From NCBI RefSeq assembly GCF_900143095.1, contig NZ_FRDA01000001.1, positions 248,001 to 312,000 of the forward strand: a stretch of DNA of 64,000 nucleotides. Direction: 5' to 3'. The notes below the pieces were generated by a model that saw nothing but the letters and a program-made list of their open reading frames with translations, had not been told where the DNA came from and ran no database searches. Position numbers and translations under genes: made by a program. This document shows positions 1-7,773 of the stretch, piece after piece. The stretch's first letter is position 1. Each line of letters opens with the position of its first letter. This DNA comes from Pseudomonas asturiensis (GTDB taxonomy: Bacteria > Pseudomonadota > Gammaproteobacteria > Pseudomonadales > Pseudomonadaceae).

Positions 1-396
1 GTCCTGGCAGTTGTACATGTAGTCCTTGATCTCGACGATGATCGCCTTCTCCAGCAGCGTCGTGTAGTAGGGCTCCTGCTTGCCTTCGCTTGAGGTGCGG
101 TACCACACGATCTCGACCTTGCTCAGTTGCTCGCCGGAGGTGAGCGCCTGTTGGAGTAATGGCGATGATTTATCGAAGATTTTGGTAATGCACAGAGGTG
201 AATGAACGCGTTGTCCGGTGGGCTGGCCTGATTGCGGATCCCGAGGGATCGTTATCATATGGCTGAAGGCCTGTACCATGGCCTGATCAGTATGCCCCTC
301 TTGATAAATACTCCCTACAGACTCTTGAGTAAAAGCATTCAGGGTCAAAACGCCACGCGTTTCGCTAGTAATCGTTATGTAAGCAGGTGTTGCCAT
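1..396 (-). CDS. hcp: Hcp-family T6SS tube protein (3' end cut by window)
   Basis: 132 residues are visible, starting MATPAYITITSETRG and continuing through HSPLCITKIFDKSSP and the VEIVWYRT strand, which is the Hcp1/TssD fold. Hcp hexamers stack to form the inner tube fired by the T6SS, and Hcp can also carry effectors. The ATG at 394-396 has an AAGGAG ribosome site eight bases upstream. The gene runs off the left edge after ...MYNCQD, where full Hcp proteins end some 30-40 residues later. It is divergent from tssA, and a -24/-12 promoter lies 65 bases upstream. A vgrG gene, if linked, would be to the left of the window. Confidence 0.93.
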   Translation of the reverse strand, partial: MATPAYITITSETRGVLTLNAFTQESVGSIYQEGHTDQAMVQAFSHMITIPRDPQSGQPTGQRVHSPLCITKIFDKSSPLLQQALTSGEQLSKVEIVWYRTSSEGKQEPYYTTLLEKAIIVEIKDYMYNCQD

Positions 397-460
397 TAGG
401 TACGCTCCTTATAATACTGAATACCCAGCCTGTTCTGTTTTGCTGGTCATCGAGTATTAA

Positions 461-474
461 CAAGAACCGTGCCA
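461..474 (-). promoter_or_regulatory. Sigma-54 (-24/-12) promoter of hcp
   Basis: Read on the minus strand the bases are TGGCACGGTTCTTG followed by TT. The consensus is TGGCAC-N5-TTGC, so only the last conserved C is changed (TTGT). GG and the G of the -12 element have the correct spacing. It lies 65 bases before the hcp start codon, leaving a leader of about 50 bases. The cluster encodes its own sigma-54 activator at 10403-11917. Confidence 0.75.
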
Positions 475-556
475 TTTGATGAAAAACCCGATTACATGGC
501 CTTCTGGTGAGTCAAATCAGTGTTCTTCGTGATCTTGCAGGCTGCTGAGTGTGGGG

Positions 557-680
557 AGTTGCGCAGCTTTTTGCACAGGAGGAAGAATAGTTGCGCAGCG
601 CTTGCAAAGGTCAGTGTTTATTAAGTGTAAGTAACCAGCACCAGGTGTGCAGCGCTGGAGCGTGTGTAAATAGTTGCGCA
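557..680. repeat. Three direct AGTTGCGCA repeats upstream of hcp
   Basis: AGTTGCGCAGC occurs at 557-567 and 589-599 and AGTTGCGCA at 672-680; the last two share AATAGTTGCGCA. The starts are 32 and 83 bases apart. The copies lie about 83-219 bases upstream of the hcp -24 element, the usual distance for enhancer sites of sigma-54 activators. The core TGCGCA is palindromic. Assignment as binding sites for the linked Sfa protein is inference. Confidence 0.5.
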
Positions 681-754
681 TGTTGCCAGAGCGGATGCGG
701 CAGTTGTGGGCGTGGGCGGAAATGACGCAGGCGAACGGTTGTGTTTAGTTTGTG

Positions 755-787
755 GTCCTACAATTATTCTGTTCTGCGCTGTAGGAC
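755..787. promoter_or_regulatory. Inverted repeat upstream of tssA
   Basis: GTCCTACA (755-762) and TGTAGGAC (780-787) are perfect 8-base arms separated by 17 bases, with centre-to-centre spacing of 25 bases. It lies about 130 bases before the tssA start. There is no T-run, so it reads more like an operator than a terminator. The factor is unknown. Confidence 0.45.
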
Positions 788-919
788 ATTTCTGAAAAGA
801 TAGTGTGCGCGATTGAGTGGCTTGTTAAAGGCAAATCTTAAAGTTAATGTTTACCCCGTCAACAGTATTCAGCGTTAAACACCTATCGATTGGCGATAAG
901 AATAACAGTAGGGCGGCAC

Positions 920-2461
920 ATGGACAGACTCTCTGCTCTTTACCTTCGTATTGCTCAGACGTCCATTTCCAGTCTTTGTTACGCAGGTAATGATGTTCGC
1001 TATTCGACCGATTTTGAAGCGTTGGAAACTCACCTCAAGGGTGAGCAATCAATGCACGGGGCCGGACATGTTGACTGGGACAAGGTTCGCGAACTCAGTG
1101 AACGTATTCTGCGCGAACAGTCCAAGGACCTTCGTGTCGCGTGCTGGTTAGTCTGGGCGCTCTATAAATGCGAAGCGTTTCCAGGTTTATTGGCTGGGAT
1201 AGAATTGTTACTTCATATATGTAAACACCACTGGCCCGTTTTGTACCCGATCAAATCGGGAACACGCACAGCAGCCTTTGCGTGGCTGGTGTCCCGACTC
1301 GAAAAAGTCCTTGTGGAAGAGGTGTCTGTAAAAAAGCAGTTGTCGCTGTTTGAAAGACTGTCAGTGCATTTAGAAGTGTTGGATGAGTTGCTGGGGCTTC
1401 ACTTCGGGGAAGCGTCGCCTTTGCTGCTGCCACTGCGCAGGCGATTGGACCGCATGCTAAAGCTTGCATCTCAAGACGAGAGCAAGCCCATGGCAATTGT
1501 TACGCAGGTCAAGGAAGTCGCGACTCAGCTTTTCAGTCCTGCTCCTGTGGGCAATGATAAAGAGGCTCGCAAAGCGCTCGGCACTCAACAGGAACTTGCC
1601 CGGGCGCTGTGTGCCTGGTGGTTGCGACAGAAGGCGACCGATCCACGTGCGTTGCGTCTTAATCGCACGCTGCTGTGGCTTACGATCGAGTCCGCGCCGG
1701 ATTGCAATGGCGAACGGATAACAGCGCTGCGCGGCCTGCCTGCGGATAGATTGAATGATTACAAAGGGCGTTTTGAGCAGGGTAAATACGCCGATCTGGT
1801 AGTGGACATTGAAATGAGCATCGCGCGTTCGCCGTTTTGGTTCGACGGTCAGCGTATGGTCTGGGAGTGTTTTGAAGCACTTCAGGCCCAGGGGGCAATG
1901 CGTGAAGTTGAAATCCAGTTTGCGCTTTTTCTGCAGCGGGTTTCCGGCATCGCCGACCTGCACTTTTACGACGGGCAACCGTTTGCTGATGAGGCCACGC
2001 AGAGTTGGATAGCGACTCATGTAATGCCGCACGTTACTCCCGAGCAGTCTGAGCGTTCTTCGGCTAATGCCAGTGTCGGAACCGTTTGGAATGTCGTGTC
2101 GGATGAGGTTGCCGAGGCGCTGCCGAAAACCGGTTTCAAACAGGCCGTTCAAGTATTAATGCAGCACCTGAAAGAAGCACGCAACGCGCGTGAACGTTTT
2201 TTTTGGCAATTTGCTGTCGCCCGGCTCTGTTGTCGGGCAAAGAAATTTGAGCTGGCCAGGGTTCAGCTGGAACTGCTGGATCAGCAACTTCAGAACGCAG
2301 GGCTTGAGCACTGGGAGTTCGACACCTTTCTGGAGGTTTCGCAACTTTTATACAGTTGCTATGAACTGCTTCCCCCGACTCAAGAGACTCGGGTGAGTAA
2401 GGAAGCACTCTATCGACGGTTGTGTCAGTACGATTTTGAGTCGGTATTGAGCAAATCATAA
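920..2461 (+). CDS. tssA: T6SS assembly-cap protein TssA (ImpA_N/VasJ family)
   Basis: 513 residues. The N-terminal ImpA_N domain is clear (MDRLSALYLRIAQTSIS then GNDVRYSTDFEALE and the WLVWALYKCEAF segment), followed by a long helical C-terminal half. TssA binds the baseplate and the growing sheath and primes tube and sheath polymerisation. The ATG at 920 is preferred because TAGGGCGG lies just upstream and because homologues start near MDRL. An in-frame TTG at 890 would add ten residues. It is the first gene of the core operon, with tssB 26 bases downstream. Confidence 0.88.
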   Translation: MDRLSALYLRIAQTSISSLCYAGNDVRYSTDFEALETHLKGEQSMHGAGHVDWDKVRELSERILREQSKDLRVACWLVWALYKCEAFPGLLAGIELLLHICKHHWPVLYPIKSGTRTAAFAWLVSRLEKVLVEEVSVKKQLSLFERLSVHLEVLDELLGLHFGEASPLLLPLRRRLDRMLKLASQDESKPMAIVTQVKEVATQLFSPAPVGNDKEARKALGTQQELARALCAWWLRQKATDPRALRLNRTLLWLTIESAPDCNGERITALRGLPADRLNDYKGRFEQGKYADLVVDIEMSIARSPFWFDGQRMVWECFEALQAQGAMREVEIQFALFLQRVSGIADLHFYDGQPFADEATQSWIATHVMPHVTPEQSERSSANASVGTVWNVVSDEVAEALPKTGFKQAVQVLMQHLKEARNARERFFWQFAVARLCCRAKKFELARVQLELLDQQLQNAGLEHWEFDTFLEVSQLLYSCYELLPPTQETRVSKEALYRRLCQYDFESVLSKS

Positions 2462-2487
2462 CGCCTGCACAGGCAAGGAGAGAAACT

Positions 2488-2985
2488 ATGGCCAAAGAAG
2501 GCTCTGTCGCGCCTAAAGAACGGATAAACGTCACGTTCAAACCCGCCATCGGCGACGCCCAGGAAGAGATTGAGTTGCCTCTGAAGTTGTTAGTGCTGGG
2601 GGATTTCGTTCAGCGGGTCGATGAGCGAAAACTTGAAGACCGCAAGTCGATCAGCATCGACAAGAATAATTTCGATGAGGTGCTGGCCAAGCAGGAACTG
2701 CAACTTTCATTGAGCGTGCCGAATCGCTTGCAGACGGAGGGTGAGGCCACTGAGCTCGCGGTGGATATCAAAGTCAGTTCCATGAGCGACTTCAATCCCG
2801 CCAGCCTGGTCGAGCAAGTTCCGGAACTGAAAAAGCTCATGGAGTTAAGAGACGCCTTGATGGCCCTCAAAGGGCCGTTAGGCAATGCGCCGGCGTTTCG
2901 CAAGGCGATTGAAAGTGTACTCACCGATGAAACATCCCGCCATCGAGTGCTTGAAGAACTAGGTGTCGAGGCGGTGCAAGCATGA
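2488..2985 (+). CDS. tssB: T6SS contractile sheath small subunit TssB (VipA/ImpB)
   Basis: 165 residues, the usual family length. Diagnostic segments are KERINVTFKPAIGDA near the N-terminus, LPLKLLVLGDF, and the helical C-terminal half with LVEQVPELKKLMELRDAL. TssB pairs with TssC to form the cytoplasmic sheath whose contraction drives Hcp and VgrG out of the cell. An AAGGAGAG ribosome site precedes the ATG. The gene lies 26 bases after tssA and 28 bases before tssC, consistent with one operon. Confidence 0.97.
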   Translation: MAKEGSVAPKERINVTFKPAIGDAQEEIELPLKLLVLGDFVQRVDERKLEDRKSISIDKNNFDEVLAKQELQLSLSVPNRLQTEGEATELAVDIKVSSMSDFNPASLVEQVPELKKLMELRDALMALKGPLGNAPAFRKAIESVLTDETSRHRVLEELGVEAVQA

Positions 2986-3013
2986 AACGTTTGAACGGCC
3001 AGGAGGCACATCC

Positions 3014-4489
3014 ATGAAGACCAACGTTGCACAGCAAAACACTGCCGAACAGGCAGAGTTCGGCATTCTTGATCAGATCATCGCTGAAACCAGGATGTCT
3101 CCCGGTGACGAAGCCTACGCGATAGCGAAACGCGGCGTGGCCGCGTTTATCGAAGAGTTGCTCAAACCTCAGAACAGTGCCGAGCCGGTCAAAAAGGCGC
3201 TGGTTGACCGTATGATCACCGAGATCGATGTCAAGCTCAGTCGTCAGGTGGATGAGATCCTGCACCACCTCGAATTTCAGGCGCTGGAGTCTTCCTGGCG
3301 CGGGTTGAAGTTGCTGATCGATCGAACGGATTTTCGAGAGAATATCAAGATCGAGATGCTGAATGTGTCCAAGCAGGACTTGCTGGACGACTTCGAAGAC
3401 TCGCCCGAAGTGTTCCAGTCCGGCCTCTACAAGCATGTGTATACCGCGGAATACGGGCAGTTCGGTGGCAATCCGGTGGGTGCAATCATTGCCAACTACT
3501 ATTTTTCCGCCAGTTCGCCCGACGTCAAGACCATGCAGTACGTGTCGAGCGTGGCATGCATGGCACACGCGCCTTTCGTCGCAGCAGCCGGGCCGCAGTT
3601 TTTTGGACTTGAACAGTTCACCGGTCTGCCTGATCTCAAGGACCTGAGGGATCATTTCGAAGGTCCGCAGTTTGCCAAGTGGCAGAGTTTCCGTCAGCAG
3701 GAAGATGCCCGGTATCTTGCGCTGACGGTGCCTCGTTTCCTGCTTCGTAGCCCCTACGACCCGGAGGAAAATCCGGTCAAGACGTTCGCCTACAGAGAGA
3801 ATGTTGCCAGTGGGCATGAGCATTATCTGTGGGGTAACACCGCGTATGCGTTTGCGACACGCTTGACTGACAGTTTTGCCAGGTTTCGCTGGTGCCCCAA
3901 CATTATAGGCCCGCAAAGCGGCGGGGCCGTTGAAGACCTGCCGTTGCATCATTTCGATAGCATGGGCGAGATTGAAACCAAGATACCCACCGAGGTCCTG
4001 GTCTCCGACCGCCGCGAGTATGAGTTGGCGGAAGAGGGGTTTATTGCGTTGACCATGCGCAAGGGGAGCGACAACGCAGCTTTTTTCTCGGCGAATTCTG
4101 TGCAAAAACCCAAGTTCTTTGGAAACAGTCCAGAGGGCAAGACCGCCGAACTCAATTACAAGCTGGGCACTCAACTGCCCTACATGATGATCGTCAATCG
4201 ACTGGCTCACTACATCAAAGTGTTGCAACGCGAGCAGATCGGCTCATGGAAAGAACGGACGGACCTTGAACTTCAACTCAATAAATGGATACGTCAATAC
4301 GTGGCTGACCAGGAAAATCCGGGTGCCGAGGTTCGCGGCCGGCGTCCGCTGCGTGCCGCGCATATCACCGTCAGTGATGTCGAGGGTGATCCGGGCTGGT
4401 ATCGCGTCGGGCTGAACGTGCGTCCGCACTTCAAATACATGGGGGCCTCGTTCACGCTTTCTCTGGTTGGGAAGATGGATAAGGAATGA
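3014..4489 (+). CDS. tssC: T6SS contractile sheath large subunit TssC (VipB/ImpC)
   Basis: 491 residues, a normal TssC length. Family segments include FQALESSWRGLKLLIDRTDF, DLLDDFEDSPEVFQSGLYK, a C-terminal PYMMIVNRLAHYIKVLQRE helix and VRPHFKYMGASFTLSLVGK at the end. It forms the sheath with TssB and is pulled apart by TssH after contraction. The frame is open from 2963, but the start at 3014 (MKTNVAQQN) is chosen because a strong CCAGGAGG ribosome site lies eight to twelve bases before it. The last codons overlap tssE (ATGA). Confidence 0.97.
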   Translation: MKTNVAQQNTAEQAEFGILDQIIAETRMSPGDEAYAIAKRGVAAFIEELLKPQNSAEPVKKALVDRMITEIDVKLSRQVDEILHHLEFQALESSWRGLKLLIDRTDFRENIKIEMLNVSKQDLLDDFEDSPEVFQSGLYKHVYTAEYGQFGGNPVGAIIANYYFSASSPDVKTMQYVSSVACMAHAPFVAAAGPQFFGLEQFTGLPDLKDLRDHFEGPQFAKWQSFRQQEDARYLALTVPRFLLRSPYDPEENPVKTFAYRENVASGHEHYLWGNTAYAFATRLTDSFARFRWCPNIIGPQSGGAVEDLPLHHFDSMGEIETKIPTEVLVSDRREYELAEEGFIALTMRKGSDNAAFFSANSVQKPKFFGNSPEGKTAELNYKLGTQLPYMMIVNRLAHYIKVLQREQIGSWKERTDLELQLNKWIRQYVADQENPGAEVRGRRPLRAAHITVSDVEGDPGWYRVGLNVRPHFKYMGASFTLSLVGKMDKE

Positions 4490-4899
4490 CCTGCGGCGCC
4501 AGTTTGTTCGAGCGACTGGGCAACACCGCTGACACCCGAACCGGATTGAGTCGTGAAGCGCGCCTGATGGCTTCGGTGGCGGCGCATCTTTCAAGAATGT
4601 TAAGCACTCGTGCAGGCAGCGTCCACATGCTGCCTGATTACGGCCTTCCAGACTTGAACGATATGCGCCTCAGTCTTCACGACACACTGCGGCACGCTCA
4701 GAAGTCCATTGAACACTTCATTGGTACTTATGAACCACGCCTCAGCCATGTTCGGGTCATGGCAGAACCTGATCACGACAATGTGTTGATGTTTATGTTC
4801 TCCATCAAGGCGTTTCTTGAGGTTGATGGCGTTAATAAGGAAGTGGTATTTCACGGCGCTCTGGATGGCCGTGGCTGCGTGAACGTGAGCAGTCACTGA
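4486..4899 (+). CDS. tssE: T6SS baseplate protein TssE (gp25-like)
   Basis: 137 residues, the size of phage T4 gp25-like TssE proteins. The conserved EPR motif (GTYEPRLSHVRV) is near residue 83, and the N-terminal SLFERLGNTAD and the PDYGLPDLND segment are typical. TssE sits at the baseplate-sheath junction and nucleates the sheath. The ATG overlaps the stop of tssC by four bases, indicating translational coupling. A 103-base gap with no recognisable gene separates it from tssF. Confidence 0.95.
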   Translation: MTCGASLFERLGNTADTRTGLSREARLMASVAAHLSRMLSTRAGSVHMLPDYGLPDLNDMRLSLHDTLRHAQKSIEHFIGTYEPRLSHVRVMAEPDHDNVLMFMFSIKAFLEVDGVNKEVVFHGALDGRGCVNVSSH

Positions 4900-5002
4900 A
4901 CGTCTGCCCGCGAGCAGCGCGTGTGTTCGTTAACACAGACACCGCGTTGCTTGCACCTTTTAAACCACAGCATGTACCCACTTCAAAACAGGTAAACGAA
5001 CG

Positions 5003-6790
5003 TTGTCTTTCAATGACTACTATCAGGATGAGCTCTCGGCGTTGCGTCACCTTGGGCGTCGTTTCTCCGAGCGTAATCCTGCGTTGGCACCTTTTCTGGG
5101 GCAGACAGGGCGTGACCCGGATGTTGAGCGGTTACTCGAAGGGTTCGCATTTCTGACAGGGCGGCTGCGTCAGAAGCTGGATGACGAATTGCCCGAGCTG
5201 ACGCACTCCTTGATGCAGTTGCTATGGCCCAACTACATGCGGCCGCTGCCATCGGTCAGCATGCTTGAGTTCGAGCCATTGCTGCGGCCTGGGCCAGCCG
5301 TGCTGGTCGAACGTTCGACCCCTGTCGAGAGTGAGCCGGTCAACGGTGTGGTCTGCCAGTTCCGTACGTGCTTTGCGACGGAAGTGTTGCCGCTCGTGCT
5401 TAAAGAGCTGAATTATTCTTCGACCAGTGATGGCGTGACCTTGAAGCTACATCTGGAAATGAGCTGCGATGGTCATGTAGGTGATGTTCAGTTGACCCGA
5501 CTGAGGCTGCACCTTGCAGGTGATCGTCATATCAGCCAGGCGCTATACCTTGGGCTGATGCGTAAACTGCAAGGGATCAACTTGAACTTGCTGGATGCCG
5601 AGGGTGGTCTGCTTGTTGGTCAGGACGGCCAGCCCATCGAGTTTCAGATTCCGGTCAGCGAAGTGTGCCCGGTCGGCTTCGCTGAAGAGGAAGCGTTAAT
5701 ACCTTATCCCTTCAATACCTTTCGGGGTTATCGGTACCTGCAGGAGTATTTTTTCTTCCAGGAAAAATTCATGTTTGTCGACGTGAAGGGATTGGGTGTT
5801 TTCAATGCCCTGCCTGAGGCGCTTCTGAAAAGCGCGCGCGGATTACAGTTGGCTTTCACGATCAAAGGTGCGGATATTCAACGTCTGCGTCCTACCCTGG
5901 ATCATGTAAGGCTTTACTGCACGCCTGTGGTGAATCTGTTTGAACAGGACGCCTTGCCTATTCTCGTCGATGGCAAACGGGATGAGTATCTGCTCATGCC
6001 ATCCAGAGACAGCGTGGACAGTTGCGGTGTGTATTCGGTCGACAAAGTAACGGGCTGGCAGTCAGGCGGTCTGGGGCACCAGGAATATGTAGTGTTCGAG
6101 TCGTTTGAACATGATCCGGTGGCTGATGTGAAGGCCAATACACCCTTCTACAGTGTTCGCCAGCGTCCGTCCTTGCAGTACGAGGGGCTGGACACTTACT
6201 TGAGTTTCGATCTTCGCGGTGCCGAGTATCAGGAAGCGGTTTCCATCAGGCTGACCTGCACGAACCATAACCTTCCCTTGCAGATTGAAGTGGGGGGTAT
6301 TTCCAGGGCGTGTGATGGAACACCAGACGCTCTTCGGTTCAAAAATATCATGCCCGCCACCCCCAGTTATCCACCTCCTATCAGTCGGGATTTCCTGTGG
6401 CGAGTCATCAGCAACATGTCGCTCAACTACTTGTCGCTGGCCAATATTGATGCGTTGAAAGTCATTCTGGAAACCTACGACTTGCCGCGTCATTACGATC
6501 AGCAGTCCGAGAAAACCAGTCGGCATCTGCTCAACGGTCTTGAGTCGATCAGCCATCAACCTGTTGATCGGTTGTACAAAGGCCGTCCGGTACGTGGCGT
6601 CAAGACAGTGTTGGTGATCAATCCCGATGGCTATGTGGGGGAGGGCACGCTCTTCCTGTTTGCTTCGGTACTCAATGAGTTCTTTGCGCTCTACGCCAGC
6701 CTCAATTCATTCCATGAACTGCATGTAAAAAGTACTCACGGAGATATTTACGAATGGACACCGCGCATGGGACTCCAGCCGCTGCTCTAG
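5003..6790 (+). CDS. tssF: T6SS baseplate protein TssF (VasA, gp6-like)
   Basis: 595 residues. The N-terminus MSFNDYYQDELSALRHLGRRFSE and the LTHSLMQLLWPNYMRPLPS segment identify TssF (VasA). With TssG it forms the baseplate wedge, equivalent to phage gp6/gp7. The start codon is TTG at 5003, chosen because the family starts exactly at this conserved peptide; an AGGTAA stretch about eight bases upstream can serve as ribosome site. The 3' end overlaps tssG by 37 bases. Confidence 0.95.
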   Translation: MSFNDYYQDELSALRHLGRRFSERNPALAPFLGQTGRDPDVERLLEGFAFLTGRLRQKLDDELPELTHSLMQLLWPNYMRPLPSVSMLEFEPLLRPGPAVLVERSTPVESEPVNGVVCQFRTCFATEVLPLVLKELNYSSTSDGVTLKLHLEMSCDGHVGDVQLTRLRLHLAGDRHISQALYLGLMRKLQGINLNLLDAEGGLLVGQDGQPIEFQIPVSEVCPVGFAEEEALIPYPFNTFRGYRYLQEYFFFQEKFMFVDVKGLGVFNALPEALLKSARGLQLAFTIKGADIQRLRPTLDHVRLYCTPVVNLFEQDALPILVDGKRDEYLLMPSRDSVDSCGVYSVDKVTGWQSGGLGHQEYVVFESFEHDPVADVKANTPFYSVRQRPSLQYEGLDTYLSFDLRGAEYQEAVSIRLTCTNHNLPLQIEVGGISRACDGTPDALRFKNIMPATPSYPPPISRDFLWRVISNMSLNYLSLANIDALKVILETYDLPRHYDQQSEKTSRHLLNGLESISHQPVDRLYKGRPVRGVKTVLVINPDGYVGEGTLFLFASVLNEFFALYASLNSFHELHVKSTHGDIYEWTPRMGLQPLL

Positions 6791-7761
6791 TTGCGTTGGG
6801 GCGCACGATCCGCGAGTACTCGATCTATCAGGCCATCCCGCTGATTTTGAATGTACTGCGTCAATTGCACCCCACGGCCGACGATGAGGGCCTGCATGAG
6901 TTTCTGGAACTGCAGGCAAATCCGAGCCTGGGGTTTCCCGGAAGCGATATCGAAGGGCTTGAGCTTTTCGAAGAGCGTGGGCTCGTCCACGTTCGGCTGC
7001 GCCTTAACGTTATCAGCCTGTGTGGATCCGGTTCGCCTTTGCCTGCCTTTTACAGTGAGCAGGCGCTGGATGATGGAAGCCGTTGTAATGCGACCCTAGA
7101 TTTTCTCGATCTTTTTCACCACCGTCTCCAGAAACTCATGTTGCCTGTCTGGCGCAAGTACCGTTATCGCGCTGTTTTTACCAAAGGTGCAAAGGACCCA
7201 TTTTCCGAGCATTTGTTTGCGTTGATCGGGCTGGGTGGCGAGCGGATCCGAGGGACGCGCGAACTCAACTGGAAGCGACTGCTTCCCTACCTGGGGTTGC
7301 TCAGTCTGCGCGCCCACTCTGCTGCGCTGATCGAGTCGGTTCTTCGCTATTACTTCAAGCATGCAGACCTGTTCATCGAACAATGCACGCAGCGTGAGGT
7401 GTACATCAGCGCGGGACAGCTCAATTCATTGGGCCGCGTCAATCACCGAGTGGGGTATGACGTGGTGCTGGGCGAGCGTGTTCGTGATCGAAGCGGCAAG
7501 TTTCGTATCCACATCAAACAACTGTGCTGGGAGCGCTTTCACGAGTTTCTTCCCATCGGGCCAGGGCATCAGCCGCTGAAGGCGCTGGTGCGTTTCACGC
7601 AGCGCGACTTTCTCGCCTACGACCTCTCTCTGGCATTGCGCCGTGAGGAGATCAGGGAGCTGCGTATCGGCGAGCAGAATACCTGCCGCCTCGGCTGGAC
7701 CAGTTGGTTGGGGTGCGAGCGGGCGGACGGTGTTGTCACGCTCGGCCAGTCTATTCATTAA
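6754..7761 (+). CDS. tssG: T6SS baseplate protein TssG (VasB)
   Basis: 335 residues, a typical VasB length. Diagnostic parts are IYQAIPLILNVLRQL, the NPSLGFPGSDIEGL segment, and GSPLPAFYSEQAL followed by LDLFHHRLQKLML. TssG partners TssF in the baseplate wedge and contacts the membrane complex through TssK. It begins inside tssF (37-base overlap), and tssH follows 12 bases after its stop, so the three genes are probably translationally coupled. Confidence 0.95.
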   Translation: MDTAHGTPAAALVALGRTIREYSIYQAIPLILNVLRQLHPTADDEGLHEFLELQANPSLGFPGSDIEGLELFEERGLVHVRLRLNVISLCGSGSPLPAFYSEQALDDGSRCNATLDFLDLFHHRLQKLMLPVWRKYRYRAVFTKGAKDPFSEHLFALIGLGGERIRGTRELNWKRLLPYLGLLSLRAHSAALIESVLRYYFKHADLFIEQCTQREVYISAGQLNSLGRVNHRVGYDVVLGERVRDRSGKFRIHIKQLCWERFHEFLPIGPGHQPLKALVRFTQRDFLAYDLSLALRREEIRELRIGEQNTCRLGWTSWLGCERADGVVTLGQSIH

Positions 7762-7773
7762 GGACAGATATTC

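Larger units (their letters stand above)
397..919. other. Divergent intergenic region hcp/tssA
   Basis: About 520 bases without a convincing gene. It holds the sigma-54 promoter of hcp (461-474), three AGTTGCGCA repeats (557-680) and an 8-base inverted repeat (755-787) on the tssA side. No convincing sigma-54 site was found facing tssA, so the core operon probably uses another promoter. Confidence 0.75.

Noticed and set aside
800..919. Sigma-54 promoter in front of tssA
   Set aside because: GTGGC and TTGGC stretches near 819 and 889 lack the -12 GC at the right spacing.
1457..2152. 231-codon frame antisense to tssA
   Set aside because: No recognisable motif; opposite strand of a conserved T6SS gene.
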